A stretch of 64,000 nucleotides of DNA from Rhynchopus sp. YZ270_cl-10 (Eukaryota; Euglenozoa; Diplonemea; Diplonemida; Diplonemidae), in NCBI GenBank assembly GCA_964035575.1, contig OZ037839.1, positions 1,116,001-1,180,000 on the forward strand, written 5' to 3'. Of this stretch, positions 44,722 through 54,851 are shown one piece after another (within the stretch, counting starts at the first letter, position 1; every line of letters starts with the position of its first letter). Below the pieces are notes generated by a model. That model had not been told where the DNA came from, made no database searches, and saw only the letters and a program-made list of their open reading frames with translations. The translations under genes and the position numbers were made by a program.

Positions 44722-47700
44722 TTATCCTGCCCCAAACCCTCCAAACCCTCCAAACCCTCCAAACCCTCCTGCTTGTGTTGCTCCTGCTTGTCCTGCTGCA
44801 AACCCTCCAAACCCTCCTGCTTGTCCTGCACCAAACCCTCCAAACCCTCCAAACCCTCCTGCTTGTGTTGTTCCTGCTTGTCCAGCACCAAATCCTCCTG
44901 CTTGTGTTGCTCCTGCTTGTCCTGCTCCAAACCCTCCAAACCCTCCAAACCCTCCTGCTTGTGTTGTTCCTGCTTGTCCAGCACCAAATCCTCCTGCTTG
45001 TGTTGCTCCTGCTTGTCCTGCACCAAACCCTCCAAACCCTCCTGCTTGTGTTGTTCCTGCTTGTCCAGCACCAAATCCTCCTGCTTGTGTTGCTCCTGCT
45101 TGTCCTGCTGCAAACCCTCCAAACCCTCCTGCTTGTCCTGCACCAAATCCTCCTGCTTGTGTTGCTCCTGCTTGTCCTGCTCCAAACCCTCCAAACCCTC
45201 CAAATCCTCCTGCTTGTGTCGTTCCTGCTTGTCCAGCACCAAATCCTCCTGCTTGTGTTGCTCCTGCTTGTCCTGCACCAAACCCTCCAAACCCTCCTGC
45301 TTGTGTTGTTCCTGCTTGTCCTGCTGCAAACCCTCCAAACCCTCCTGCTTGTCCTGCACCAAACCCTCCTGCTTGTGTTGTTCCTGCTTGTCCAGCACCA
45401 AATCCTCCTGCTTGTGTTGCTCCTGCTTGTCCTGCTCCAAACCCTCCAAACCCTCCAAATCCTCCTGCTTGTGTCGTTCCTGCTTGTCCAGCACCAAATC
45501 CTCCTGCTTGTGTTGCTCCTGCTTGTCCTGCACCAAACCCTCCAAACCCTCCTGCTTGTGTTGTTCCTGCTTGTCCAGCACCAAATCCTCCTGCTTGTGT
45601 TGCTCCTGCTTGTCCTGCTCCAAACCCTCCAAACCCTCCAAATCCTCCTGCTTGTGTCGTTCCTGCTTGTCCAGCACCAAATCCTCCTGCTTGTGTTGCT
45701 CCTGCTTGTCCTGCACCAAACCCTCCAAATCCTCCTGCTTGTGTTGTTCCTGCTTGTCCAGCACCAAATCCTCCTGCTTGTGTTGCTCCTGCTTGTCCTG
45801 CACCAAACCCTCCAAACCCTCCTGCTTGTGTTGTTCCTGCTTGTCCAGCACCAAATCCTCCTGCTTGTGTTGCTCCTGCTTGTCCTGCTCCAAACCCTCC
45901 AAACCCTCCAAATCCTCCTGCTTGTGTCGTTCCTGCTTGTCCAGCACCAAATCCTCCTGCTTGTGTTGCTCCTGCTTGTCCTGCACCAAACCCTCCAAAC
46001 CCTCCTGCTTGTGTTGTTCCTGCTTGTCCAGCACCAAATCCTCCTGCTTGTGTTGCTCCTGCTTGTCCTGCACCAAACCCTCCAAACCCTCCTGCTTGTG
46101 TTGTTCCTGCTTGTCCAGCACCAAATCCTCCTGCTTGTGTTGCTCCTGCTTGTCCTGCTCCAAACCCTCCAAACCCTCCAAATCCTCCAAATCCTCCAAA
46201 TCCTCCTGCTTGTGTTGCTCCTGCTTGTCCTGCTCCAAACCCTCCAAACCCTCCAAACCCTCCAAATCCTCCAAATCCTCCAAATCCTCCAAATCCTCCA
46301 AATCGTCCTCTTGTGCTTGCATCAAACCCTTCTCTCTCTTGTCCTGCTTTCAATGCAATACATTGTCTTGCACTTCCAGACACGTCTGTTCGTACTGCCT
46401 CAAAAGCTTCTATCCGCACATCTTCGAACTGTTCCGTAAACCTTGCGTAAATCTCACGCACACGTACATAGAAGGCCTCCTTGTAGGTGCTCATTCTAGG
46501 GTCTCCATTCGGGAGAGACAACATCTCGTCAATGTCGATGTTGCCTGGCAATACGACTGTTGTGAGTGCGTTGCAGTTGAGCAGGAAGTTGCGCCGCTGG
46601 ATCTCTGTGTCCCTGCCAAAACCCGACATGTCCAGCGTGGTCAAGGATGTGCAGTCTTGCAGGAAACGTTCATCAATCTGCGTAACATTGCTCATTCCTG
46701 AGAAGTCTGCTGTTGTCAACGCGGAGCACTCATCCATCCAGTGTTGCTCAATGTGTGTGATGCTGGACAACACTGATAAATCAACTGTTTTCAATGATGT
46801 GCACTTCATAAGAAATTTGTGCCCGATGTCTGCGACATTGCCAAAAGCTGAGAGGTCGATACTCTCCAGCGAGGTGCAGCTCGTAAGAAATTCGGCGCCC
46901 ACCTTTACAACTCCGTGCAGTGCTGTCAAGTCAATCGTTTCCAACGAGGTGCAGGACGAACAAAACGCGTTCCCAATTTCCGTCACATTGGTCATCCCTG
47001 AAAAGTTGATGGTGGTCAACGACTTGCAGTAGTAGAGAAACTTGGAGCCGATCTTCGTGACACTGCAAAGAGCTGACACATCAATGGTTGCCAACGAAGT
47101 GCAGTTCCGGAGGAAGCCGTCCTCAATGTGCGTGATTCTGCTCCATCCTGAGATGTCAATCCTTTTCAACGATTTGCAGTCGCAAACAAAAGCTGCACCA
47201 ACCTTCGTCACACTCGTCATATGGGATAAGTCAAGCTTTGTGACGCCACTTCCTGCGAGGAACCTGTTCCCTATCACCGTCACACCAGTGAACCCTGACA
47301 CGTCAAGGCTTGTCAACGATGGGCATCGAGAGAGAAACTCATCCTCAATGTGCGTAACGTTGCACAATCCCGACAAGTCAACAGTTTCCACCGACCAACA
47401 CCCTTGGAGGAAGCCTTGCTTAATTCGTGTCACACCAGACACAGCAGAGAGATCAAGTCTCGTAAACGATGCTCCCCACAAGAAGTAGTCCGGAATAACA
47501 GTCGCAACCTCCGCCTGAAGAAGCAGAGAAGCCACCTCAGGATCCTTCACAGTCACCAACCTCGCTTCGGAAATGTGTGTCTCACCCAAGGCACGAAGTT
47601 TCTTAACAGATTGGTACTTGGTAGTTTTCGTCAACACGACTGTGTCTCCAGCACTCAGTTCTGTGATGTCCTCTCCTTCCTCCTTCCCTCCGAAGCCCAT

Positions 47701-47826
47701 GCGGAAGCTGTCTTCGCACAACCCTGTTGCAGACGCCACCTTCTGCCGCATCGTCTCCGTTGTGTCGTTCTCACCCACCTCAATCACGAATTTGTTTTCA
47801 TCATATCCCTGCACACACAGTTCCAT
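44722..47826 (-). CDS. Ubiquitin-like + BspA-type LRR + FG-rich protein
   Basis: 1,034 residues from the ATG at 47826, which coincides with the first residue of the ubiquitin-like fold and with the start in the broken paralogue. Residues 1-70 are ubiquitin-like: MELCVQGYDENKFVIEVGEN, TMRQKVASATG, then an FGGKEEGEDITELSAGDTVV tail matching the I44-region and 'LS' segment. No terminal diglycine follows, so it is a fixed domain, not a processed modifier. Residues about 105-430 hold about 14 LRR units of 25 residues (FLRNCTSLATIDVSALCSVT type). Residues about 430-510 are helical. From about 515 to the end the chain is almost only GGFGGFGAGQAGATQAGG-type units, all in frame over 1.6 kb. I infer a scaffold with a phase-separating or nucleoporin-like tail. 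Localisation is unknown and no signal peptide is visible. Confidence 0.85.
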   Translation of the reverse strand: MELCVQGYDENKFVIEVGENDTTETMRQKVASATGLCEDSFRMGFGGKEEGEDITELSAGDTVVLTKTTKYQSVKKLRALGETHISEARLVTVKDPEVASLLLQAEVATVIPDYFLWGASFTRLDLSAVSGVTRIKQGFLQGCWSVETVDLSGLCNVTHIEDEFLSRCPSLTSLDVSGFTGVTVIGNRFLAGSGVTKLDLSHMTSVTKVGAAFVCDCKSLKRIDISGWSRITHIEDGFLRNCTSLATIDVSALCSVTKIGSKFLYYCKSLTTINFSGMTNVTEIGNAFCSSCTSLETIDLTALHGVVKVGAEFLTSCTSLESIDLSAFGNVADIGHKFLMKCTSLKTVDLSVLSSITHIEQHWMDECSALTTADFSGMSNVTQIDERFLQDCTSLTTLDMSGFGRDTEIQRRNFLLNCNALTTVVLPGNIDIDEMLSLPNGDPRMSTYKEAFYVRVREIYARFTEQFEDVRIEAFEAVRTDVSGSARQCIALKAGQEREGFDASTRGRFGGFGGFGGFGGFGGFGGFGGFGAGQAGATQAGGFGGFGGFGGFGGFGAGQAGATQAGGFGAGQAGTTQAGGFGGFGAGQAGATQAGGFGAGQAGTTQAGGFGGFGAGQAGATQAGGFGAGQAGTTQAGGFGGFGGFGAGQAGATQAGGFGAGQAGTTQAGGFGGFGAGQAGATQAGGFGAGQAGTTQAGGFGGFGAGQAGATQAGGFGAGQAGTTQAGGFGGFGGFGAGQAGATQAGGFGAGQAGTTQAGGFGGFGAGQAGATQAGGFGAGQAGTTQAGGFGGFGGFGAGQAGATQAGGFGAGQAGTTQAGGFGAGQAGGFGGFAAGQAGTTQAGGFGGFGAGQAGATQAGGFGAGQAGTTQAGGFGGFGGFGAGQAGATQAGGFGAGQAGGFGGFAAGQAGATQAGGFGAGQAGTTQAGGFGGFGAGQAGATQAGGFGAGQAGTTQAGGFGGFGGFGAGQAGATQAGGFGAGQAGTTQAGGFGGFGGFGAGQAGGFGGFAAGQAGATQAGGFGGFGGFGGFGAG
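44734..46265 (-). repeat. In-frame FG-rich coding repeat
   Basis: On the minus strand, codon-level tandem units GGATTTGG(A/T)GCAGGACAAGC and AGGA(G/A)CAACACAAGCAGG alternate with GGTTTGGAG blocks of varied number. All unit lengths are multiples of three, and no stop or frameshift occurs in about 1.5 kb. The other frames are also open (LDKQEQHKQE and LLLVLLLLVL types) because of the repeat, but lack any flanking domain. Confidence 0.9.
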
Positions 47827-48199
47827 TGTTTCGAGTGAAGTGTTGCTCTGTTGTGGGGTGAGTGTTGAGAAGGAGGAGGGAGGCAAGATACAACAAAATA
47901 GCTTTCTTGTTTCTTTGTTTCTTCACTTCTCCAGGTACTCTCCTCATATAAACAAGAACTGACAGGTACATGACATGTCTGTATGGAAACAACAGGGGAG
48001 GCGCCGTAGAAGGACGCGAGCCTTGGGGTCAAAGGAGACAAGAGTGTGTCCGCATCTTTTGAGGAACATAAAAGCGAAATAAAAACTGGTCAGATTTAAA
48101 AAAGAAACTTGAACAAGAGCACAACGTCTCTACGGACGTAACGCACACAACACACAATGGGACACATTCTGAATGCTAGGGATAACCCACACTTGATAT

Positions 48200-48202
<3 letters not shown>

Positions 48203-48234
<32 letters not shown>
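48203..48234. repeat. (AC)n microsatellite
   Basis: 16 AC units between the LRR gene and the J-domain gene. A related sequence ending in (AC)n is found at 49980-50051 inside the Nudix gene. Both follow a similar ATTCTG...ACCC...GATATCAAACAC context, hinting at a shared small element. Confidence 0.8.
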
Positions 48235-48235
<1 letters not shown>

Positions 48236-48275
48236 ACCTTGAGGTACCCCTTCTCCCCCCTCCCACCAACTTCTT

Positions 48276-49418
48276 TCAATCGGACTGATACCCGCCTAGC
48301 AGGCCTAAGCCCTGTTCTCCACTGCCGCTGTCGCTGTCGCTGTCGGAATTGTCTGCTTTGAGCATGTTGAGGGTCGCGCTGAGGCTGTTTTTGGGGGTAA
48401 CTGTACTGTCATTCTTTTTAGTGTTGCTGACAATCTGCGCGAAGCCCTCTGTTGTGTCGATACGTGCCCGCTTTGTGACCTGCGACTGCAAGGCCTCCTC
48501 CTGCTCCTCCCGTGCACGCTTCTTCTCTGCCTGCACCTTCGCCGCCGCTTCCTCCTCCGCTTGCAGCTTCGCCTGCTTCTCCTTCTCCCTTTCCTCCCTC
48601 GCACGCATAATCGCTGCCTTCATCCCATCCCCTGCCCCAGCCGCTATCTCCACCTCCCCCTGCATCTTCTCCTTATCAACAGCATAGTACGTTGCCAACT
48701 CCTTGTACGAGCCAAAGCCTTTAAACCTTCCCTTTCTGTCTATCAACTCGGAGTCCCCTTCGAGCTCTTTCCGAGACACTCCTTCGGGTTCAGGTTCGTG
48801 CTCATTGTCGATCCAGGACTGAAGATCGCCTGGGGAAACGTATTTTCCAACGTGGGTGGAGGCGTAGGTGGCAGTCGTGGGGATGTCCCAGTTGTTTTTT
48901 CTCATTTCGGAGAGGACGTGGCGTTTGGCTTCGCCGAGGATGAGGCCGTATGCAAAGATCTGTTCTGCCTCGTGTTCGTCTTGGTAGATCTGCGCACGTT
49001 GCAGCTGTGCCTGCAGGTGCACATCGTATTCGATCTTACGGTAGTCGTCATCTGCTACCTTGCGTCGCTCCTGCAATGCTTCGTAGGAGAACTTCCTCTT
49101 GACTGTGGAGCTTCCCCTTGCCAGATCATACTGCCGTCTCAGCTGTGGATCCGTGAGCGTCCGTTTGGCTAGGGCTAAGTTTTCGAAGGCCTGCTTGAAT
49201 GCCTCCAGAAACGGTGAGTGGGGGTGTTTGTCAGGGTGCAGGCGCAGGGCTTTGGCCTTGTAGTGTGCCGATATGGTATCACCAGTGGCATCGTCAGGCA
49301 CACCAAGCAGGTTGTAGAAGTTGCGGTTGTCCCGCAAGGCGTGCAGATCCGCCTCTGTTAGGTCAGCAATGTCGTCAAGGACAACGGTGCATTTCTTTTC
49401 GTCTTCGAAGACTGACAT
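48276..49418 (-). CDS. J-domain (Hsp40 class C) protein
   Basis: 380 codons from the ATG at 49418. Residues about 33-98 are a J domain: FYNLLGVPDDATGDTISAHY (helix I-II), the invariant HPD tripeptide in LRLHPDKHPHS, then a helix III-IV segment ending TLTDPQLRRQYDLARG. There is no G/F-rich region and no zinc finger, so it is class C. Residues about 110-150 and 270-320 are charged, coiled-coil-prone helices (REEREKEKQAKLQAEEEAAA). The C terminus is SDSDSDSGSG plus a GLGLLGG-type tail, commonly seen in nuclear and RNA-processing proteins. It should stimulate an Hsp70 ATPase; the client is unknown. A TTTATCTAAACCCAG acceptor-like site lies 16 nt before the ATG. The stop is about 450 bp from the start of the LRR/FG gene on the same strand. 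Confidence 0.88.
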   Translation of the reverse strand: MSVFEDEKKCTVVLDDIADLTEADLHALRDNRNFYNLLGVPDDATGDTISAHYKAKALRLHPDKHPHSPFLEAFKQAFENLALAKRTLTDPQLRRQYDLARGSSTVKRKFSYEALQERRKVADDDYRKIEYDVHLQAQLQRAQIYQDEHEAEQIFAYGLILGEAKRHVLSEMRKNNWDIPTTATYASTHVGKYVSPGDLQSWIDNEHEPEPEGVSRKELEGDSELIDRKGRFKGFGSYKELATYYAVDKEKMQGEVEIAAGAGDGMKAAIMRAREEREKEKQAKLQAEEEAAAKVQAEKKRAREEQEEALQSQVTKRARIDTTEGFAQIVSNTKKNDSTVTPKNSLSATLNMLKADNSDSDSDSGSGEQGLGLLGGYQSD

Positions 49419-49662
49419 GGTTTCTTTTTTGTGTCTGGGTTTAGATAAATTGGGGGAGAGAGAGAGGTGGGGTGATGTGGTACAGAAGAGTCAAAGGGGT
49501 AAGGACCCTTTTCTGTTGTGGGGGAGCAAAAAGCTTACTATAGAATAGATGTCTCTCAGTGGACAACAAACGCATCGAAGGCACAGCCAGAGAGAAGAAG
49601 CTGGTGGTGTCGTGTTGCTGTGTGGGAGTGTGTGTGTCGGAGAGGGTAGGGGACGCTAGCTA

Positions 49663-52417
49663 TCACAGAGACACTGCCTTCGCTGCTTCTAGGATGGGGT
49701 GGACCTGTGCCCTCGCCACGTCTACTGCTTCCGACAGCTTCACGTACTTCCGCTCCCGTACCCCCATCTCTGCCCAACTCTCCAAAAAGCGAACCTCCTT
49801 CATCAGATACATTGTCCACACAGTTTCGTTACCCTGAAGGATTTTTTTTTAGCAAAATATTTCAAGTAATAATAATAAGAATAATTGACAAAAAGCCCTC
49901 TCGAGAGAGTGTGAGAGCACCGACCATGATTTCCCTACAATCCATTTCTATAGGTTAAAAAAAGGGGGCAGGAATACAAACACACACACACACTGGGGCC
50001 ATATTCTGCGCAAGAATTACCCCTATTAGTTATCAAACACACACACACACCTATGCACACACACCTTTTCTGACGTAATATCGAAGGTCCCTAATGGCTG
50101 TAGTACCTCGGCTTCGACACCGCCCTCCTCCTGTACCTCCCTTACGGCAGCCTCAGAAGATGTCTGTCAAACGTTTGCAGAAAAAAATGATTAAAATAAT
50201 ATTTTTGGTAGAAAGCGGTTTGTCGTCGCAATGAACTTGTTTAAAAAAAAGTTGTCATCCTGGTGTGCCAGGGTAACCGATTCCCCGTGTTTCTCCCGGT
50301 GTACGCCCCTTTGTACCTGCTGCCACACCACATCCAAATAAGTTTTGGTAGATTTGGGTAGTTTAGGGTAATTTGGCGGCTTTTTTTTAGACGCTAAATA
50401 TTCTTGGATAACTGTATTGTGCGCTAACATTGGAACAGTATTGCCGGGGTTGTACAAAACTCGCTTTAAAAGTGGATGGTTTATAGTGGTGTGGCACGCC
50501 CCAAAAAAAAAGTCAAGTTTGTGTAGTTCTTATGTAGTGCTTATGTATTGTAAAAAAGGGGGGTAAAAAAAATTTTCCCACCCTTTGTGTTAGAGCACGC
50601 CTGACGCTAAACAGCTACAAAAATCGTACTTTTCGGGCTTGGAATTCCGGTTTTTTTACACAGGAATTTAGACATTTTTCGACCTTGGTCCATGGCTGGT
50701 GGTGAAAATCATGATTTTTTTTTTGCCCACGATACGTTTCGAACATACGCGCTGCGCGCGAAAAAGGTCCTCATAAGCTCAATTCCGGAAACAAATACGG
50801 GGGAAGCGAAGTCTTCCAACTCCTCCGCCCTCCGTTTTCTCTTGAACCTGGGACGCTTGTTGCTGAGAAACAGGGCAACAGAGTGTTCAAGAATATTCCC
50901 CTGATCTCTTCGGCCTGTTCATGAAGAATCATCAGCTTCTCAATAGTGCTGTGTGAAAGGCGGTGGCGTCTCTTTGCGCAGATGTGGTCCAGGAGAGAGA
51001 ATCCTCGTTCAACAACAACGGAAGACGGGAGTGCACAACCGCAGCCTCCAAAACCCGTGCGAGAGTATCCCATTTTCCGACTTGCAATGTTCAAGAGCAA
51101 GAAGACTTCGAGAAAATTGCGTTCTGGCGAAGCCACGGTACGCAACATTTCGAAAAATCGCGCTTAAAAATGCACTTTTTTTTACAGCCAAACTATGCCA
51201 TGGGAAGGGTGTAATGCAAGCTTGCGCCGCAGGCGCACGGTACGCTACTCTTTTATTTGACCATGTCCTTCTTCTTCTTTCTCTTCATTGGGTTCTACGA
51301 GCTCCGTCCGTCAAATGGTGGGTCACAACATGCAGCAAGTTCGCAGCTATGCAAACTGCCCCCACGTTCACTTTGCATTTTTCCTTCGGGAGTCAAGTAC
51401 TGACCATATTTTACACACAAAACCTGAAAATGTCCTGTATAAACTGATACATGCATTTTAGGTCAAAAATACTCATTTCTGAGCGCAAAGTGACCCCATC
51501 ACAGCACGCACAGACTCGGAAGAACCGAAAAAGAAAAAAAATTTCCCCGATTTTTTGTAGGCAAAAATTGGTGAAAAATTTTTCCCGCCCCCCCGGACCC
51601 CCCAAAAAATAGTCACCTACAAAAAATATTTTTTCCCTTAAACACCCCCAAAAAAAAGTCATTTTTGTGTAGTTCTTATGTAGTGTATGTGTACTTGAAA
51701 AGTAGGGAAACGTGCCACACCATTATAGGGGAAAAATAACTTTTCAGTGGGTAGGGGGGGTAAACAATTTACCTCATCACGTTCCCAGCCTCCCTTCGGG
51801 ATGACCCATGTGTTTGCCTTGCGAGTAGATGATATCAATAGCACCTCAGGGTCTGCTCTATCAACATGCCGAAGCACAACCCCACCAGCCACCAACCTGC
51901 AAGCACAGATGAAGAGTCATTTAAAAAAAATGAAAAAATACATTTTCAGATATATTTTGAAGACTGGGAATCCTATCCAAAAAATTAACGTGAAATACAA
52001 AGCCCTCTCATGACAGTGCACTTTTGGTACAATGACCGGCTGTACCGGGGTGGACACCCCAACCATGCAGTCCTACAATCCATTTTCGTGGTTTATATCT
52101 GATATATGCTACTCCCGCTTCCACTCATCCAGATGAACGGGGATCATTGCAAACACAAGGACATGAATCCTGTGTGATGTAGGTTCCCGGTTGGGTTGTA
52201 AGAATAAAGAAAAGTTTATAAGATGATCCTAAGCCTCTCGTGCTTAGTCACTTTATCATATTCGTTATCGCACAGCAGAATAAAGAGGCACAACGTGTAG
52301 CAAACTGAATTGGTCACACATAGTGTAGGTAAAGGCACACCTGCGGCCAGCATCATCATAACGTTGGTTTTCCCTCCCACTGCGTGCAGGCACGACGTCA
52401 ATGTCGGTAGCTGCCAT
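49663..52417 (-). CDS. Four-exon Nudix hydrolase (diphosphoinositol-phosphatase-like)
   Basis: Exons on the minus strand: 52341-52417, 51773-51896, 50065-50163 and 49663-49833. All introns are GT-AG (444, 1609 and 231 bp) and phases agree, giving 156 residues. The start MAATDIDVVPARSGRENQRY leads into GRRLVAGGVVLRH, WVIPKGGWERDE, then the Nudix box G-x5-E-x7-REVQEEGGV, which is complete and split by the second intron. The last exon holds TVWTMYLMKEVRFLESWAEM and RERKYVKLSEA. The SGRENQRY start and the SSTRKANTWVIPKGGW sequence match the Aps1/DIPP family, which hydrolyses diphosphoinositol polyphosphates and Ap5A/Ap6A. Substrate is inferred from family. The 1.6-kb intron contains a hAT transposase fragment and an R1 repeat. 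The final exon lies about 245 bp from the J-domain gene's start. Confidence 0.9.
50771..51148 (-). pseudogene. hAT transposase C-terminal fragment in an intron
   Basis: Residues reading LPSSVVVERGFSLLDHICAK and RLSHSTIEKLMILHEQ match the hAT C-terminal dimerisation region (P-x-S-x-x-x-E-R-x-F-S...K-x-R-x-R-L-x-x-x-x-x-x-x-L). Only about 100 residues survive. The BED finger and the catalytic DDE core are absent. The fragment begins directly at the R1 terminus (ATGTTGCGTACCGTGGC). It lies within the 1,609-bp second intron of the Nudix gene, in the same orientation, and would be removed by splicing. Confidence 0.7.
51120..51247 (-). repeat. Dispersed repeat family R1, third copy
   Basis: GGCGAAGCCACGGTACGCAA through CGCGCTTAAAAATGCACTTT to GCGCCGCAGGCGCACGG and TACGCTAC. 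It carries the same two outward motifs as 32793-32886 in inverse orientation and joins the hAT fragment on its left side. Confidence 0.8.
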
Positions 52418-53265
52418 CTGCTTTAATATTTCCTGTCGCTTTTTTTCCCCCCACCCCTTCCTTAACCTCCCCCCCCCTACCTAAGTAAAGAGCAGACTAT
52501 ATACGGTACGGTGTTGAGGAAAGGGCGGGTGCGTTAGAAACTGTAGTATACTTCTACTAAAGTGTGTGGCAGGCGGGGGTTTGAAAGTTTGTTTGTTTTG
52601 TATTGTATTTCATTGGAGTACTTTGTAAGTAGTGGGTGGCAGGGGGGGTTCGCAAAATGAAAATAGTCCGTTTTTTAAAATTATTTCATTCTTTACAATC
52701 ATTCAACAAAGGCTAGAAAAATAAAATGTACAATACTGTTTTGAAAAAAAATTGGATTAGTGTAGCTGCCAAAAATGACGCCGCAGGCAAAAAAAAATTG
52801 GGTACAGCCTGTATGGTCGGGATTTCATGGTGCGGTCAGCAACCCAGTTCCCCAAAAAAACGCAAAAAACTTTTTCTCCAAATCTGCAAAAGTTTTTTTT
52901 TTTTTTCAAAAGTGAGGTTCAGCCTCAGTTCTACTATGGTGTATAAATCTCTGACTGAAACCCCACCGATCACTACATCACCGATGGAGCTTCTTCAGTA
53001 CATTGGTGCAAAACAAAAACACCACAATTTCATCTAAAGTTGGGTTTTCAGACTAAAAATGAACCTTGTTTACGTGTATGGGTTCATATTTTGTGAAAAT
53101 TTAAGTCACTGAAATTTTGTCTATCATTCCTCAAAAACCCCACCACAAGCCGGGATTGGCTCGGAAATGCAACAAAATCACCTCTTGGGCAAAAACTACA
53201 GCAAATTCGCACTTTTTTTTGCCTTTCTCGAGACCTTCTTCGAAATTTCGGCAAAAAACGCCTGA
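52418..53265. other. Intergenic DNA upstream of the Nudix gene
   Basis: Contains C-rich and T-rich runs near 52440-52490, possibly the leader of the Nudix gene. A partial R2/GCCGCAGGC unit (AATGACGCCGCAGGC) lies at about 52773, followed by the GGTCGGGATTTCATGG..GGTCAGCAACCCAGTTCCCC segment shared with 18470-18520. No gene is supported. Confidence 0.4.
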
Positions 53266-54750
53266 CTATCGCTTTGGCATCTCAGGGGATGATGTATTGT
53301 AGAACGGAGAGTGTGGTGTGGTGCGGAGATGCGCTGCTTGGCGGCCGAGGAGGGTGGTGGAGACGCTGGCGTGGGAGAGCTGCAGACGGAGCGAGGTGTT
53401 CTCCGACTGCAGCGCTGCGTTCTGTGAGGTGAGCATGCGGACCTGCTGCTGCAACGCCAGCAGCCTCTCGGCCTCGCACTGCTGCCTCACTGCCTCTGAG
53501 TTCGCATGCGCCGCCTGGCACGAATCACTCCAATGCCTGGAAGCATCCCCCAACTCCCTCCGCAAATCGCACACCATCGAGTCCAACTCCTTGCACCGCC
53601 TCCTCGCACCATCATACTCATGCCTCGAGACAACACTCCCTGAGCGTACCGGGTTTGCACTTCGACTTCTCCTTTTCCCAAAGGTCACTCTTTGGGAGTA
53701 AACACTTTCCCGCCTCGGAATGCTGCCCAACCGGAACGACACAGTAGGCGACCCGGGAGGTGGAGATGCCGGCGTCGAAGGCGGGGACCCCCAGGAGCTT
53801 TCGCTCTCCTCCGAGGCAGAGCGGCTGGGGGAGTCGTAGTCCTCCTCCCCCTCGCTTTGCGGGGGAGGTGGGGAAGAGCCGCGTCTGCTCCGTCTTGGCG
53901 ATCCTTCGGCGAAAGAACGGATATTTGAGTATCCACTGACATCAGTTCCGACAGAGCTCTGTCTCCGCAAGCTCCGTGAGCGGGACCCTAATGACAGCCG
54001 AGGTGACCCTGGAAGTCGAACAGGAGATGCTGCCGGCTGCACCCCTTGAGGGTATGCCAGGCGTCTCAGGTATTCACCGCGTGAAGATCCGATGTGCGCG
54101 TCGTCTTTTGAGAGGTGCAGAATGTCTTCCGGTGCACCACCGTTGCTGAGGGTGTACAGTGTGGGGAGAACGCCTGCGTCAGCGACCCCAAGGTTCGCTA
54201 CAGCAAGCTTCAAAATGACTAAAAGCGCTTCATCGCGAAGCATAACATGAGGGAACTCTAGGAGAAGGTCATAAACCGGGTCATTCGTTGAGTCGTGTTG
54301 TTGCCTCGCAAAGATAACCCCTAAGCGAGCGTCGCGAAGCTGTACGACACCTTCGATGTCTTCAATCAGAGGTTTGGTGACATAGTCTGCAGCGTCGTGT
54401 TTGCATAAATAAATCCGTTTGTATCCAATGAGCAGTACCCGCTTCTTCTTAGGCTGGCCGAGGAGGGGGCGTTTCGTGTGTTTAAGGGTTTGCGTGACAT
54501 CGGAGAAGAAGTACAACGGTTTAATCGTGTTGCGAAATGCCTTTCTCTCCTTGGGTGCGGTGACGGTGCCAGGTAGTAAGGAGGCCAGCGAACGCTTTGT
54601 GGGTGCCTTCCACAGAGGAGCGTTGGGCGGGCTGCGTAAGGTAGGTATTGTCGAGGTGTTGCTGCCGACCATGCCGCTTGCGGTGTCGGACCCGGGTGCG
54701 ACAGGAAGTGTTACCTGAGATTCCTCGTCGTTGTCGTTTGGTTCTGGCAT
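53266..54750 (-). CDS. PH-like / coiled-coil protein of unknown function
   Basis: 494 codons from the ATG at 54750, with a CACCTCAG acceptor-like site 41 nt upstream. Residues about 65-200 are well-structured, with alternating hydrophobic strands (KRVLLIGYKRIYLCKHD, GVVQLRDARLGVIFARQ, PVYDLLLEFPHVMLRDEAL) that resemble a PH/FERM-type lipid- or peptide-binding fold. Residues about 240-380 are serine/proline/arginine-rich and likely disordered. Residues about 385-475 form a coiled coil (RRCKELDSMVCDLRRELGDA, then LLALQQQVRMLTSQNAALQS). The last residues are SSPEMPKR. I infer a membrane-cortex or cytoskeleton adaptor. No named family is recognised, and the PH assignment is by pattern only. A mariner element is inserted about 100 bp upstream of the start. 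Confidence 0.75.
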   Translation of the reverse strand: MPEPNDNDEESQVTLPVAPGSDTASGMVGSNTSTIPTLRSPPNAPLWKAPTKRSLASLLPGTVTAPKERKAFRNTIKPLYFFSDVTQTLKHTKRPLLGQPKKKRVLLIGYKRIYLCKHDAADYVTKPLIEDIEGVVQLRDARLGVIFARQQHDSTNDPVYDLLLEFPHVMLRDEALLVILKLAVANLGVADAGVLPTLYTLSNGGAPEDILHLSKDDAHIGSSRGEYLRRLAYPQGVQPAASPVRLPGSPRLSLGSRSRSLRRQSSVGTDVSGYSNIRSFAEGSPRRSRRGSSPPPPQSEGEEDYDSPSRSASEESESSWGSPPSTPASPPPGSPTVSFRLGSIPRRESVYSQRVTFGKRRSRSANPVRSGSVVSRHEYDGARRRCKELDSMVCDLRRELGDASRHWSDSCQAAHANSEAVRQQCEAERLLALQQQVRMLTSQNAALQSENTSLRLQLSHASVSTTLLGRQAAHLRTTPHSPFYNTSSPEMPKR

Positions 54751-54851
54751 ATTCAGAGGGAGAAAGAGGAGGAGAAGGAGGGGAAGGGCAACTGAGGTGA
54801 AGTTTTTTTTTTTTTTTTTTCAAAAAAAGGGGGTGGGATGGGGTGGAAATA

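Noticed and set aside
44703-46701. Plus-strand leucine-rich or cysteine-rich frames and the minus-strand LDKQEQHKQE frame
   Set aside because: They arise because the FG-coding repeat has no stops in other frames. Only the FG frame continues into the Ubl-LRR domains.
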